Source: Limimaricola pyoseonensis (GTDB lineage Bacteria > Pseudomonadota > Alphaproteobacteria > Rhodobacterales > Rhodobacteraceae). Taken from it: DNA of 64,000 nucleotides. Shown one piece after another: positions 34,525 through 42,427 of the stretch. A program made the translations under genes and the position numbers. Within the stretch, counting starts at the first letter, position 1, and the number at the start of each line of letters is the position of its first letter. The notes under the pieces are model-generated. The model did not search any database. It was not told where the DNA came from and saw only the letters and a program-made list of their open reading frames with translations. The DNA is taken from positions 248,001-312,000 of the forward strand of contig NZ_FNAT01000001.1 in the NCBI RefSeq assembly GCF_900102015.1. The letters are read 5' to 3'.

Positions 34525-35453
34525 CATCCCGCATCCTCGCCGCGATGTTCGTCCTCGCCGCGCCTGCCGCCTTCGCGCAGGAGGCCGAGGTGGAGACCTG
34601 CCACGGCCCCCAGACCTTCGATGAGCCGCCTTTGCGCGCGATCACCCTGAATCAGCAGGCCACCGAGGTGATGCTGGCGCTGGGCCTCGAAGACAGCCTG
34701 ATCGGCACGGCCTACATGGATGACGAGATCCCCGAGGTCTGGCGCGCGGCCTATGAGAGCGTGCCGGTGCTCGCCGACAAGTATCCCGCACGCGAGATCG
34801 TTCTGGCCGAGGAGCCGGACTTTCTCTTTGCGGGCTTCGGCTCGGCCTTCAACGAGGACAATCTCGGCGCGGCCGGGGATTGGCAGGACCTCGGCATCGG
34901 GACCTATCTCGCGGATGCGTCCTGCAGCGCGCGGCATCCCGAGGACGAGGCATTGGGCATCGAGCCCGTGTTCACCGACATCGCGATGATCGGGGACATC
35001 TTCGGGATCGAGGGGCGCGCGTCTGCCGTGGCGGACGAGCTGCGCGCCCGCTTCGAGGCGGTCGAGGGCGCGGCGCCCGGCAAGGGCAAGACCGCCTTCC
35101 TGTTCGACAGCGGCGATACCGCCCCCTACACCGCCGGCTGCTGCGGCGCCCCGGCCGTGCTGATGCAGCAGGTCGGGCTGGAGAGCATCACCTCCGATGT
35201 CGAGGGGCAGTGGGCCGAGGTGAGCTGGGAGACGGTCGCCGCCGCCGACCCCGACGTGATCGTGCTGATCGAGGCGGACTGGTCCACGGCCGATGCCAAG
35301 CGGAGCTACATGGAGAACGACCCGGTCCTGTCGCAGCTGCCGGCCGTGAGCGAGGGCCGCTTCGTCACGGTGCCGTTCTCGCAGACCGTTCTGGGCATGC
35401 AGTTCGTCGACGGTGTCGAGAACCTCGCGGCCCAGCTCGACGCGCTGAAGTGA
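34521..35453 (+). CDS. ABC transporter periplasmic binding protein, corrinoid/metal (BtuF/FecB class)
   Basis: Class III binding protein of 310 residues with a signal peptide (1-20, cleavage after AFAQ). It resembles proteins annotated as 'putative F420-0 ABC transporter' receptors: TLNQQATEVMLALGLEDSLIGTAYMDDEIP, split here by residues 44-62 and 63-73, and a CC pair in YTAGCCGAP. Cysteines at CHGP, SCSA and GCCG may bind metal or form disulfides. Riboswitch control argues for cobalt, cobamide or cobinamide uptake rather than F420-0. It overlaps both neighbours by four bases. Confidence 0.82.
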   Translation: MTSRILAAMFVLAAPAAFAQEAEVETCHGPQTFDEPPLRAITLNQQATEVMLALGLEDSLIGTAYMDDEIPEVWRAAYESVPVLADKYPAREIVLAEEPDFLFAGFGSAFNEDNLGAAGDWQDLGIGTYLADASCSARHPEDEALGIEPVFTDIAMIGDIFGIEGRASAVADELRARFEAVEGAAPGKGKTAFLFDSGDTAPYTAGCCGAPAVLMQQVGLESITSDVEGQWAEVSWETVAAADPDVIVLIEADWSTADAKRSYMENDPVLSQLPAVSEGRFVTVPFSQTVLGMQFVDGVENLAAQLDALK

Positions 35454-36460
35454 CATCGGCGCGACACACCTGGCTCTGGCCGGTTTCGCTCGCGCTGCTC
35501 GGCGCGGCGATGCTGGCCGGGGTGTTCTGGGGCACCGCGGCGATCGGCTGGGCCGACCGCTGGGCGATCCTGACCGGCGATCCGGCAGCGCCGCGGTCGC
35601 TGAGCCTGATCGTCTGGCAGTGGCGACTGCCACGCGTGCTCGCCGTTGCGCTGATCGGCGCGGGGCTGTCGCTGGCGGGGGCGCTGATGCAGACGGCCCT
35701 GCGCAACCCCCTGGCCGACCCCTACCTGATGGGCCTGTCCTCGGGGGCCTCGGCCGCGGCGGTCGCGATGATCATCTGGGCCCCGGCCTGGATCGTCGCG
35801 GCGCTGGGCGTGCCGTTCGCCGCCTTTCTCGGCGCGTGCGCGGCCTTTTCGATCACGCTGGGCCTGTCGGTGCGGCCCGGGCGGATGCTGTCGCCTCTCG
35901 TCGTCATCCTGGCCGGTGTCGCGGTGTCGCTGATGTTCCAGTCCCTGACCGCGTTCTTCCTCTACATCGGCGACCCCCAGGCGACCCGCGCCGCGCTGGG
36001 CTGGCTGATGGGCACGGCTGCCGGGACCGGCTGGGGCGATCTGCCCGTGCCGCTGGCGGCCACGGTGGTCGTGGCGGCCGGCGCGCTCTGGCGGGCGGGC
36101 GACCTCGACATGCTGCTTCTGGGCGACGAACGCGCGGCGGCGCTGGGCCTGCGCGTCGCGCCGTTCCGCCTCGCGATCTTCGCCGGGGCGGCCTTGCTGA
36201 CCGGGCTGTCGGTCGCGGTCGCGGGGATCGTCGGCTTCGTCGGGCTGATCGTGCCGCACATGGCGCGGCTGCTGATCGGCGCGCGGCACAGGCGGCTTCT
36301 GCCTCTGGCGATGCTGCTGGGCGCGGTCGTGCTGGTCTGCGTCGATCTGCTCTGCCGCACCCTGCTCGCGCCCGAGGAGCTGCCGCTCGGCGTGCTGCTG
36401 GCGCTGTTCGCCGCGCCGCCCTTCATCTTCATCCTGCGGAGGGTCCGCGATGTCCTCTGA
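35450..36460 (+). CDS. ABC transporter permease, FecCD/BtuC family
   Basis: Polytopic permease of 336 residues. LPRVLAVALIGAGLSLAGAL and NPLADPYLMGLSSGA are the FecCD/BtuC signatures; FVGLIVPHMARLLIG is the conserved coupling region near the C-terminus. The start is GTG at 35450, overlapping the receptor stop as GTGA; no ATG fits the conserved N-terminus. It forms the B12/siderophore-type pore with the ATPase downstream. Confidence 0.9.
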   Translation: MTSARHTWLWPVSLALLGAAMLAGVFWGTAAIGWADRWAILTGDPAAPRSLSLIVWQWRLPRVLAVALIGAGLSLAGALMQTALRNPLADPYLMGLSSGASAAAVAMIIWAPAWIVAALGVPFAAFLGACAAFSITLGLSVRPGRMLSPLVVILAGVAVSLMFQSLTAFFLYIGDPQATRAALGWLMGTAAGTGWGDLPVPLAATVVVAAGALWRAGDLDMLLLGDERAAALGLRVAPFRLAIFAGAALLTGLSVAVAGIVGFVGLIVPHMARLLIGARHRRLLPLAMLLGAVVLVCVDLLCRTLLAPEELPLGVLLALFAAPPFIFILRRVRDVL

Positions 36461-37214
36461 GGCCTTTCTCGGCATCCGGGACCTGCATGTCGAGGCCGGG
36501 GGGCTGCCGAGGGTCCACGGCGTCTCGCTCGACGTGGGCGAGGGGCGCTTCCACGGCCTGCTCGGCCCGAACGGGGCCGGCAAGACCACCGTGCTGCGCG
36601 TGCTCTACCGCGCCGCCCGCGCGAAATCCGGCACGATCACCCTGGCCGGCCGGCCGATGCGCGACTGGACGCCGCGGGGCTGGGCGGGCGTCACCGGCGC
36701 GCTGGTGCAGGAAAGCGGGTTGCTGTCGGGGCTCTCGGTCCGCGACGTTGTGGAGATCGGGCTGGCGCGGACCGGGCTCTCGGAGGGGGACACGGCCAAG
36801 CGGATCGACGAGGCGCTCGACCTGGCCGGTCTGGCCGACCGGCAGGATCAGGACGCCTCGACGCTCTCGGGCGGCGAACAGCAGCGCACCCACATGGCGC
36901 AGCTTCTGGCGCGCGACCCGGCGCTCTACATCCTCGACGAGCCGACCAACCACCTCGACCTGCATTACCAGCTCGTGCTGCTCGACGAGGTCCGACGCCG
37001 GGGCCGGACGGTGCTCGCGACCTTCCACGACCTCTCCATGGCGGCCCGCTATTGCGACACCGTCACGGTGATGTCCCGGGGGCGATCCGTGGCAACGGGC
37101 ACCCCGGCCGACACCCTCACGCCGGATCTTCTGCGCGAAGTCTACAGTGTCGAGGGCCAGCTTGAGGGCACGCTGTTTCGGCTCGAGGGGCCCGTCCGCT
37201 GCGACCGGCTCTGA
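36450..37214 (+). CDS. ABC transporter ATPase, BtuD/FecE class
   Basis: ATPase of 254 residues: Walker A GPNGAGKTT (about 37-45), signature LSGGEQQRTHMA, Walker B LYILDEPTNHLD, and the switch His in TFHD. It overlaps the permease gene by 11 bp and completes the importer. Likely repressed by cobalamin through the upstream riboswitch together with the other three genes. Confidence 0.92.
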   Translation: MSSEAFLGIRDLHVEAGGLPRVHGVSLDVGEGRFHGLLGPNGAGKTTVLRVLYRAARAKSGTITLAGRPMRDWTPRGWAGVTGALVQESGLLSGLSVRDVVEIGLARTGLSEGDTAKRIDEALDLAGLADRQDQDASTLSGGEQQRTHMAQLLARDPALYILDEPTNHLDLHYQLVLLDEVRRRGRTVLATFHDLSMAARYCDTVTVMSRGRSVATGTPADTLTPDLLREVYSVEGQLEGTLFRLEGPVRCDRL

Positions 37215-37338
37215 TCTCTCCGAGCGGCACCGGGACCGGGCCGCGCCTCTGTTCTGCGGAGGCACGGAACTGGGATGGACCGGTTCCAGTCCGTCGGCGC
37301 GACCGTCATCACCTAGCTCGACGCATAGGTCGCGGTCG

Positions 37339-37363
37339 GGGGTGGCGCACGGCGCGCCACCCC
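37339..37363. terminator. Terminator between ABC operon and NTF2-like gene
   Basis: GGGGTGGCGC / GCGCCACCCC, perfect 10-bp stem with a 5-base loop, in the convergent gap 37215-37430. Confidence 0.6.
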
Positions 37364-37430
37364 GGGTTGCGACTGTCTTGACGAGGACTGCCCGCGCGAT
37401 GCCTGTCTGGCCCGCGTGCCCCGCGGGTCA

Positions 37431-37829
37431 TCAACCGGCCTGACCGCCTTTGCGCGACGCCTCGAAATCCGACCTCAGGGGCGCGGTGTCGTAGATGATG
37501 GTCATCCTGGTGAAGCGCTGCCGGTCCTCGGCCAGTTCGAATACATCGACGCATTCGAACTCGACGACCTTGCCGCTGGCCAGGGTCCAGACGTAGCGGA
37601 AATGCAGCGCGAGGGACCGGCCTTCCGCCGAGCTGTCGAAGATGTTGAGGAGCGTCGTCCGCGACCGCGTCGTGTCCGCGAAGAGCTCGGCATAGAAGTC
37701 GTGCGCGGGCCGGACGCCGTAGAGCGGCGACACGATCTCGGCGTCGGGGGTGAAGAGGACGCGGACGCCTTCCAGGTCGCCCGTGTTCAGGCAGTCGAGG
37801 TAGCGGTGGCAGAGGTCTTCGGGGGTCAT
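37431..37829 (-). CDS. NTF2-like / SnoaL-type small protein
   Basis: Cytoplasmic protein of 132 residues with the NTF2-like cone fold pattern: helix CHRYLDCLNTGDLEGVRVLF, strand PDAEIVSPLYG, and closing strands. AAGGAGACC precedes the ATG at 37829. Such proteins may be isomerases, hydratases or polyketide-cyclase relatives; no catalytic residues can be assigned. Single gene, convergent with the ABC operon. Confidence 0.7.
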   Translation of the reverse strand: MTPEDLCHRYLDCLNTGDLEGVRVLFTPDAEIVSPLYGVRPAHDFYAELFADTTRSRTTLLNIFDSSAEGRSLALHFRYVWTLASGKVVEFECVDVFELAEDRQRFTRMTIIYDTAPLRSDFEASRKGGQAG

Positions 37830-38455
37830 TCCGGTCTCCTTAGGGGAGTTCAGCCCGGACGCCTCTGAACCGATCGAGCCGCCCGAGGGGCGGCGGCTTC
37901 GCTGATCGTCGCGCATCACCGAGCCGCCGTCAGTGACGGCGGTAATAGCTCGGGGGCTGTCGGCGACGCATCATGCCGACTTGGTAGGTCTGGCCGTGGC
38001 ACTTGTCAAAAGCAAACGCCGTAGCGGAAACCATGCGGGCCGTTCGCATTCCGATGCTGCCGCGATTGAACGGTCAACTGGCGTCTGTTCTTCGGATCAA
38101 GACGGTCCTGGACAAGCCGCCAAGCATGGCCGGCGATCTGCGCTTTGGGTTCCGGTTGGCCTAATCGTAATGGGCTCTTCTTGGGGCGGCGAATTGGCCA
38201 GCGCCTGTCCGCGCGGCATCGCCGGGATCGTGCCGCCCCTGTGCATTGTCAGCGCCATCTTCCGCGGTCCAGCGGCTGTGAGGATCAAGTGCAGGCTGGC
38301 GGAATGGCCGATGCAGGGGCGGGGCGGGGCGGGTGCATGCGAATGATCGCCGGCATCAATCGCGTGCTTCCCTTCCCGATGCGCTGTTTCGAACGTCGCT
38401 GTGGTGTCGAGCGGGTCATCGGCAATGGCCGGCGCGGCCGCCGCGAGGCTCAGCT
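37830..38455. other. 626-bp stretch with no confident gene
   Basis: Between the NTF2-like and DUF6525 genes the base and codon pattern differs from the neighbours. It holds a perfect inverted repeat CCGCCGTCA-G-TGACGGCGG (37924-37942) and a 43-codon frame (38033-38164, plus strand) that reads like a protein C-terminus (LRIKTVLDKPPSMAGDLRFG) but has no recognised family. It may be degraded DNA or an old insertion. Confidence 0.4.
37924..37942. repeat. Perfect inverted repeat, 9-bp arms
   Basis: CCGCCGTCA / TGACGGCGG around a single G. Not followed by a T-run and not close enough to a gene end to be an obvious terminator; it could be a protein-binding site. Confidence 0.5.
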
Positions 38456-38459
38456 TCAT
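38097..38459 (-). CDS. Doubtful ORF coupled to the DUF6525 gene, possibly broken
   Basis: The ATG at 38459 overlaps the DUF6525 stop as ATGA, the same coupling used by the three genes upstream. The predicted 120 residues begin MKLSLAAAAPAIADDP, like a secretory signal with its hydrophobic core shortened, and then become Pro/His-rich without clear fold. Either a degenerated secreted protein of the zinc cluster or a chance frame. Confidence 0.25.
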   Translation of the reverse strand: MKLSLAAAAPAIADDPLDTTATFETAHREGKHAIDAGDHSHAPAPPRPCIGHSASLHLILTAAGPRKMALTMHRGGTIPAMPRGQALANSPPQEEPITIRPTGTQSADRRPCLAACPGPS

Positions 38460-38749
38460 GCAAACTGGTCCTGTCGGTCGTCGTGTCCGGAGACCGCCCC
38501 GGCGGATGCCGAGAACCGGTCACGCGACAGGGTCTTGCGCTCCGCCCGGTCGAGCCGGGCGAGGATCATGTCCTCGGTCGCGCCTTCGCGCCGCGCCTTC
38601 AGCCAGATCTTGCGGCAGGAGGCAGGCGACCAGGGCAGCGCCGCCTGCGCGAGCCAGGCCCGAAGCGGCGCCGGCAGGGCGTCGTAGGCGCGCATTGGGT
38701 CGCCCTCGCGATTGCGGCCGCGCAGGGTGGTCGAGAGGTTTCGCCTCAT
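38456..38749 (-). CDS. DUF6525-family small protein
   Basis: 97-residue basic cytoplasmic protein (RNLSTTLRGRN, ALPAPLRAWLAQAALPWSP), matching what I recognise as DUF6525, function unknown. The start overlaps the DUF1826 stop by four bases. Third gene of a Zur-box operon zigA-DUF1826-DUF6525, so probably expressed under zinc shortage. Confidence 0.75.
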   Translation of the reverse strand: MRRNLSTTLRGRNREGDPMRAYDALPAPLRAWLAQAALPWSPASCRKIWLKARREGATEDMILARLDRAERKTLSRDRFSASAGAVSGHDDRQDQFA

Positions 38750-39366
38750 GGCACCTCCTCCGGGTCGGTGACCGGATCGAGCACCAGCATCAGCCGGGTC
38801 TCGCCCGTGCCCTTGATCGGCGGCGAGCGGTGCAGCAGCTCCGGCCCGGTTGCGCCGGGCCAGAGCGTGCCGCGCATGACGAAGGGCGAGCCGGTGGGCA
38901 CCGCGTGGACGATTGCGGGGTCGCCCTGCGCCGAGACGCCGTATTGCGTGCCGCTGCCGCGATAGGTGCAGACCAGCCGCGCGGTGACGCGGTCGATGTG
39001 GAAGCGGCGGCAGGCATTCGTCGCGATGACGTCGAGCCGCAGGCGCAGCCAACGCGCACGGGTCAACTCGGCGAAGATGTCGGCCAGCGCGGCGACGTCA
39101 TCGGCGAGGCGCGCGCGTTCGGGCACGTCGGGGAGGCCCGCGCTGTCGGAGGCCGCGATGACCGCGTCGCGCGCCGCCTCGGGCCGCAGGATGACCCGGG
39201 CGCGCGGCAGGACAGCCGGGTCGAGCCCTTCGATCCACTGCTGGAACGAGGCGAGCGGTGCGCGCCGCCAGATCACCCCGCCGGCCCCGGCGGCGTGGAT
39301 CGCGCGCAGCCCCTCGGGCGCGGAGGTGAATGCGACGCCCGGGGCGAGCGGACGGTGCAGCGTCAT
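38746..39366 (-). CDS. DUF1826-family protein
   Basis: 206 residues. [22 protein letters not shown] (split around residue 135) and [10 protein letters not shown] are the DUF1826 hallmarks, with His/Asp positions reminiscent of an oxygenase-like metal site; activity is unknown. ATGA overlaps at both ends tie it to zigA and the DUF6525 gene. The operon is headed by a Zur box, which suggests a role in zinc-limited growth. Confidence 0.82.
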   Translation of the reverse strand: MTLHRPLAPGVAFTSAPEGLRAIHAAGAGGVIWRRAPLASFQQWIEGLDPAVLPRARVILRPEAARDAVIAASDSAGLPDVPERARLADDVAALADIFAELTRARWLRLRLDVIATNACRRFHIDRVTARLVCTYRGSGTQYGVSAQGDPAIVHAVPTGSPFVMRGTLWPGATGPELLHRSPPIKGTGETRLMLVLDPVTDPEEVP

Positions 39367-40574
39367 GCCGCCGCCTCGCGCCAGGCCGGGAAGGGATCTG
39401 GCAGGTCCGGCAGCGCGTCCGGGCCGGGGGCCTGATGTTCGGGCACCAGCGCGCCGTCCAGCCGCGCCTTCAGCGCCGGCCAGTCGATGCCCGCGCCGAT
39501 GAACACGACCTCCTGCCGCCGGTCGCCCCAGGGTTCGATCCAATGCTGCGCGAGATAGGCCCGGGCGCCGTCGTGGTCCGGGTGGCGCGCCTTCGGGATG
39601 GTGGCCCACCACTGGCCGAGCGGCGTCACCGAGGAGAGCGCGCCGGCGAGTGAGAACTCGGCCACCCAGTCGGGGCGGGTGGCGATCCAGAAATGCCCCT
39701 TGGCGCGGATCACGCCGGGCAGGGCGCCGTTCAGCACGGCCATGATCTTCTCCGGGTGGAAGGGTTGACGCGCGCGGTAGACGTAGGAGGCGACGCCATA
39801 TTCCTCGGTCTCGGACACGTGGTCGGCGAAGCCGTAGAGCTCCTTGGCCCACATCGGGTGCTCATGCGCCTTCTGGAAATCGAACAGCCCGGTGTCGAGG
39901 ATCGCGCCGGGCGCCACCTCGGAACGGTCGGTCTCGATGATCTTCGCGTCGGCGTTCAGGCTGCGGATGATCTTGCGCGCGGCGTCGACCTTCTCGGGTC
40001 CGGCATCGGTGACCTTGTTCAGCACCACCACGTCGGCGAACTCGATCTGGTCGGTCAGCAGGTGGACGAGGGTGCGCTCGTCCGCCTCGCCCATGGTCTC
40101 GCCGCGGTCGTGCAGGAAGTCGTGGCTGGCATAGTCGCCCAGCAGGTTCACCGCGTCGACCACCGTGACCATGGTGTCGAGCCGGGCGATGTCTGACAGG
40201 CTCTGGCCTGCCTCGTCGCGGAAGTCGAAGGTCGCGGCGACGGGCAGCGGCTCGGAGATGCCGGTGGATTCGATCAGCAGGTAATCGAAGCGCCCCTCGG
40301 CGGCGAGCCGGCGCACCTCCTGCAGCAGGTCGTCGCGCAGGGTGCAGCAGATGCAGCCGTTCGACATCTCGACCAGCGTTTCGTCGGTGCGCGACAGCTC
40401 GGTGTCGGCGCGCACGAGGTCGGCGTCGATGTTCACCTCGGACATGTCGTTGACGATCACCGCGACGCGACGGCCCTCGCGGTTGTTGAGCACGCGGTTC
40501 AGCAGCGTCGTTTTGCCGGCGCCGAGAAAGCCGGAGAGCACGGTGACGGGAAGACGGGTGTCGGCGGCTGGCAT
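39363..40574 (-). CDS. zigA: ZigA/CobW-family (G3E) GTP-dependent zinc chaperone
   Basis: COG0523 GTPase of 403 residues. Walker [13 protein letters not shown] (16-27), metal-binding motif CICC (73-76) in [11 protein letters not shown], switch region [10 protein letters not shown], base-recognition VVLNKVTD, and a C-terminal CobW domain. The Zur box at 40594 lies 20 bp upstream of the ATG, so this is the zinc-responsive subgroup that delivers zinc to client proteins, not the cobalamin CobW itself. First gene of the zigA-DUF1826-DUF6525 operon. Confidence 0.88.
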   Translation of the reverse strand: MPAADTRLPVTVLSGFLGAGKTTLLNRVLNNREGRRVAVIVNDMSEVNIDADLVRADTELSRTDETLVEMSNGCICCTLRDDLLQEVRRLAAEGRFDYLLIESTGISEPLPVAATFDFRDEAGQSLSDIARLDTMVTVVDAVNLLGDYASHDFLHDRGETMGEADERTLVHLLTDQIEFADVVVLNKVTDAGPEKVDAARKIIRSLNADAKIIETDRSEVAPGAILDTGLFDFQKAHEHPMWAKELYGFADHVSETEEYGVASYVYRARQPFHPEKIMAVLNGALPGVIRAKGHFWIATRPDWVAEFSLAGALSSVTPLGQWWATIPKARHPDHDGARAYLAQHWIEPWGDRRQEVVFIGAGIDWPALKARLDGALVPEHQAPGPDALPDLPDPFPAWREAAA

Positions 40575-40593
40575 GGGTCGCTCCGATTCGTTA

Positions 40594-40608
40594 CGTTATA
40601 TCATAACG
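40594..40608. promoter_or_regulatory. Zur box upstream of zigA
   Basis: CGTTAT-ATC-ATAACG, perfect 6-bp arms around three bases, embedded in an AT-rich patch. The same core CGTTATATCATA recurs (reverse strand) in the znuA/zur gap at 43556, which supports a shared Zur operator. Confidence 0.8.
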
Positions 40609-40758
40609 ATTATCGCACCGATCATCCGGCTCCAAGCCCCCGTCTCCGGCGGCGATGCATCTCGGCGGTGGCCCGTCTTGCCCTGATCGCCAGCGAGCGC
40701 GTATGCGCCGCCGTTCAGTCGGACGTCGGGAACAGCCGTCGCGGCGCGCCCGCGTCGA

Positions 40759-41679
40759 TCACACCGCCACGCCGATCATCTCGATGGCGAGGAGGGCGGC
40801 GAGCAGGCCGGCTGCGATCTCGATCGCCGGCATCGCCAGTCGGGCCCGGCCGCCGCTTCCCAGCGACAGCACCGTGCTGCGGCGGGCGAAGACGCTGACC
40901 ACCGCGACCGCGACGGTCAGCGCCGCCGTGCCGAGCGACATCGCCACGGTGCCGAGCACCCCGGCGCCGAAGATGCCCATGTGCCAGGTCAGCACCAGCA
41001 GCAGGATCGCGCCCGAGCAGGGGCGGATGGCGATGCTGGCGATCAGCGCCAGCGTCTCGGCCAGCGTGCCGCGACCTTCGAGATCCTCGGGCGCCGGGCC
41101 GTGGCGATGACCGCAGCCGCAGGCCGAATGGTCGTGGTGGTGGTCATGCGCGTGCGCCGCCGCCGGTGCCGCCGCCGGCCGGAGCACGCGCCAAAGCCGG
41201 AGCGCGCCGCGCAGCATCAGCCAGGCCCCGACGAGGGCGATGGCCAAGGTGCCGAGCGGCAGCATCACGCTCTCTGCGGTGTCGGTCAGCTGCTGCCGGG
41301 TCCAGCCGAGTGCGAAGAGGCCGGTGCCGACAAGTGCCACCGCCGATCCCGCCTGCCCGAGCGAGGACAGCACGGAGATGGCCGAAAGCCGCAGCACCGG
41401 CACCTCGCGCCCGAGGCCGTAGCCGCCGATCAGAAACTTGCCGTGGCCGGGCCCCACGGCATGGAAGAAGCCGTAGGCGAAGCAGATCGACAGCATGGCG
41501 CCGAGCGCGCCGGGCTCGCCCGCGCGCAGCGCCCTGAGCCCCGAGGCGAGCGTGGTCTGGAACTCGCGCTGCCACCCGGCGGCCCAGGCCGCGACGCGCA
41601 GGTCGGCACCGGAGGTGACGAACCAGACAGCGCCGGAGACGAGCAGCAGGATCGGCGCTATCAGGAGGAGGCGGCGCAT
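40759..41679 (-). CDS. NicO-family nickel/cobalt (or zinc) transporter
   Basis: Membrane protein of 306 residues, about 6-7 helices. FHAVGPGHGKFLIGGY near residue 73 and IAIRPCSGAILLLVL near 217 are the NicO/RcnA signatures. The central loop is His/Cys-rich (HAHDHHHDHSACGCGHRH). It overlaps the DUF1007 gene by 19 bp. RcnA exports Ni/Co, but DUF1007-NicO pairs in proteobacteria may act in import or zinc handling; the zinc-gene surroundings favour a zinc-linked role. Confidence 0.82.
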   Translation of the reverse strand: MRRLLLIAPILLLVSGAVWFVTSGADLRVAAWAAGWQREFQTTLASGLRALRAGEPGALGAMLSICFAYGFFHAVGPGHGKFLIGGYGLGREVPVLRLSAISVLSSLGQAGSAVALVGTGLFALGWTRQQLTDTAESVMLPLGTLAIALVGAWLMLRGALRLWRVLRPAAAPAAAHAHDHHHDHSACGCGHRHGPAPEDLEGRGTLAETLALIASIAIRPCSGAILLLVLTWHMGIFGAGVLGTVAMSLGTAALTVAVAVVSVFARRSTVLSLGSGGRARLAMPAIEIAAGLLAALLAIEMIGVAV

Positions 41680-42326
41680 GACAGCACGAAGCGGTCGGCG
41701 AAGAGAATGCCGATATCGTCGAGCTCGACCGCCGCGAACGGGTCGGAGGCGGCATCGACCGCGGCGAGCTGGTCGCCGTATTCCTCCTGCGCCTTCTCGC
41801 GGTCGGCGGCCTCGCGGATGACCGCGCAGCCGTCGCGGCCTTCGACGCCGGGATCGGCGGGCACGTCGTAGGCGACGAGGTAGGTCGGGTCGTAGGAGCG
41901 TGCCACGACCTCGCGGCCCTCGACGGCGAGCGGCGCGCCTAGCCTGCGGGTATGCGACATGATCATGCGGCCGTCCTCGAAGCGCGCCGCGTGATCGACC
42001 GGCCGGTCGAGGGCGACGGCATCGCCGTCGCTTTCAAGCGTGAAGTCTCCGGGGAAACCGGCCTCCCAGTCGACATCTTTGCCGGCGAATCCCGCGACGC
42101 GCGCGGGCTCGGGCGTGCCGTCGGCATCGGCGTCGAGACCGTTCTCCTCGATCAGCATCAGCGAATAGAACTCATCGTAGCTCCAGTCCACGCGGATCGC
42201 GGCGAGCCGGCCGGCCTCGTCGAAGACGAAGCGGAACGCCGTGTCGATGAAGATGTGGGGGTGCGCCCGTCCCGCGGCGGGAAGCAGCGAGAGACAGAAG
42301 GCGGCCATGAGAGCGCAGCGTCGCAT
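41661..42326 (-). CDS. DUF1007-family periplasmic protein
   Basis: 221 residues with a Sec signal peptide (1-21, ending AAGRA) and mature start HPHIFIDTAF, typical of DUF1007, where the exposed N-terminal His-x-His can bind metal. Two cysteines (DGCAVI, LSCAAS) may pair. Partner of the NicO-type transporter, probably delivering or receiving the metal in the periplasm. Confidence 0.85.
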   Translation of the reverse strand: MRRCALMAAFCLSLLPAAGRAHPHIFIDTAFRFVFDEAGRLAAIRVDWSYDEFYSLMLIEENGLDADADGTPEPARVAGFAGKDVDWEAGFPGDFTLESDGDAVALDRPVDHAARFEDGRMIMSHTRRLGAPLAVEGREVVARSYDPTYLVAYDVPADPGVEGRDGCAVIREAADREKAQEEYGDQLAAVDAASDPFAAVELDDIGILFADRFVLSCAASS

Positions 42327-42374
42327 GATGTCGGATTAGATCCCTGCCACTTGCGGATCAATGCGGGCCTGCGC

Positions 42375-42414
42375 GGCTCGGCGCCCCGCCGCCGATGCGG
42401 CGGGGCGCCGAGCC
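42375..42414 (-). terminator. Strong hairpin after znuA
   Basis: GGCTCGGCGCCCCGCCGC and its exact complement form an 18-bp perfect stem with a CGAT loop, starting 14 bp past the znuA stop. Without T-tract, but the stem strength makes a terminator likely; it isolates znuA from DUF1007-NicO. Confidence 0.65.
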
Positions 42415-42427
42415 CGGGCGCGATGGC

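Noticed and set aside
39363-40574. CobW as cobalamin-biosynthesis protein
   Set aside because: The operon has a Zur box and neighbours are zinc genes; no cob genes adjoin, so the zinc-chaperone subgroup fits better.
41085-41170. Possible repeat array at CATGCGCGTGC-type stretch
   Set aside because: Codes for the His-rich loop of the NicO-type transporter.
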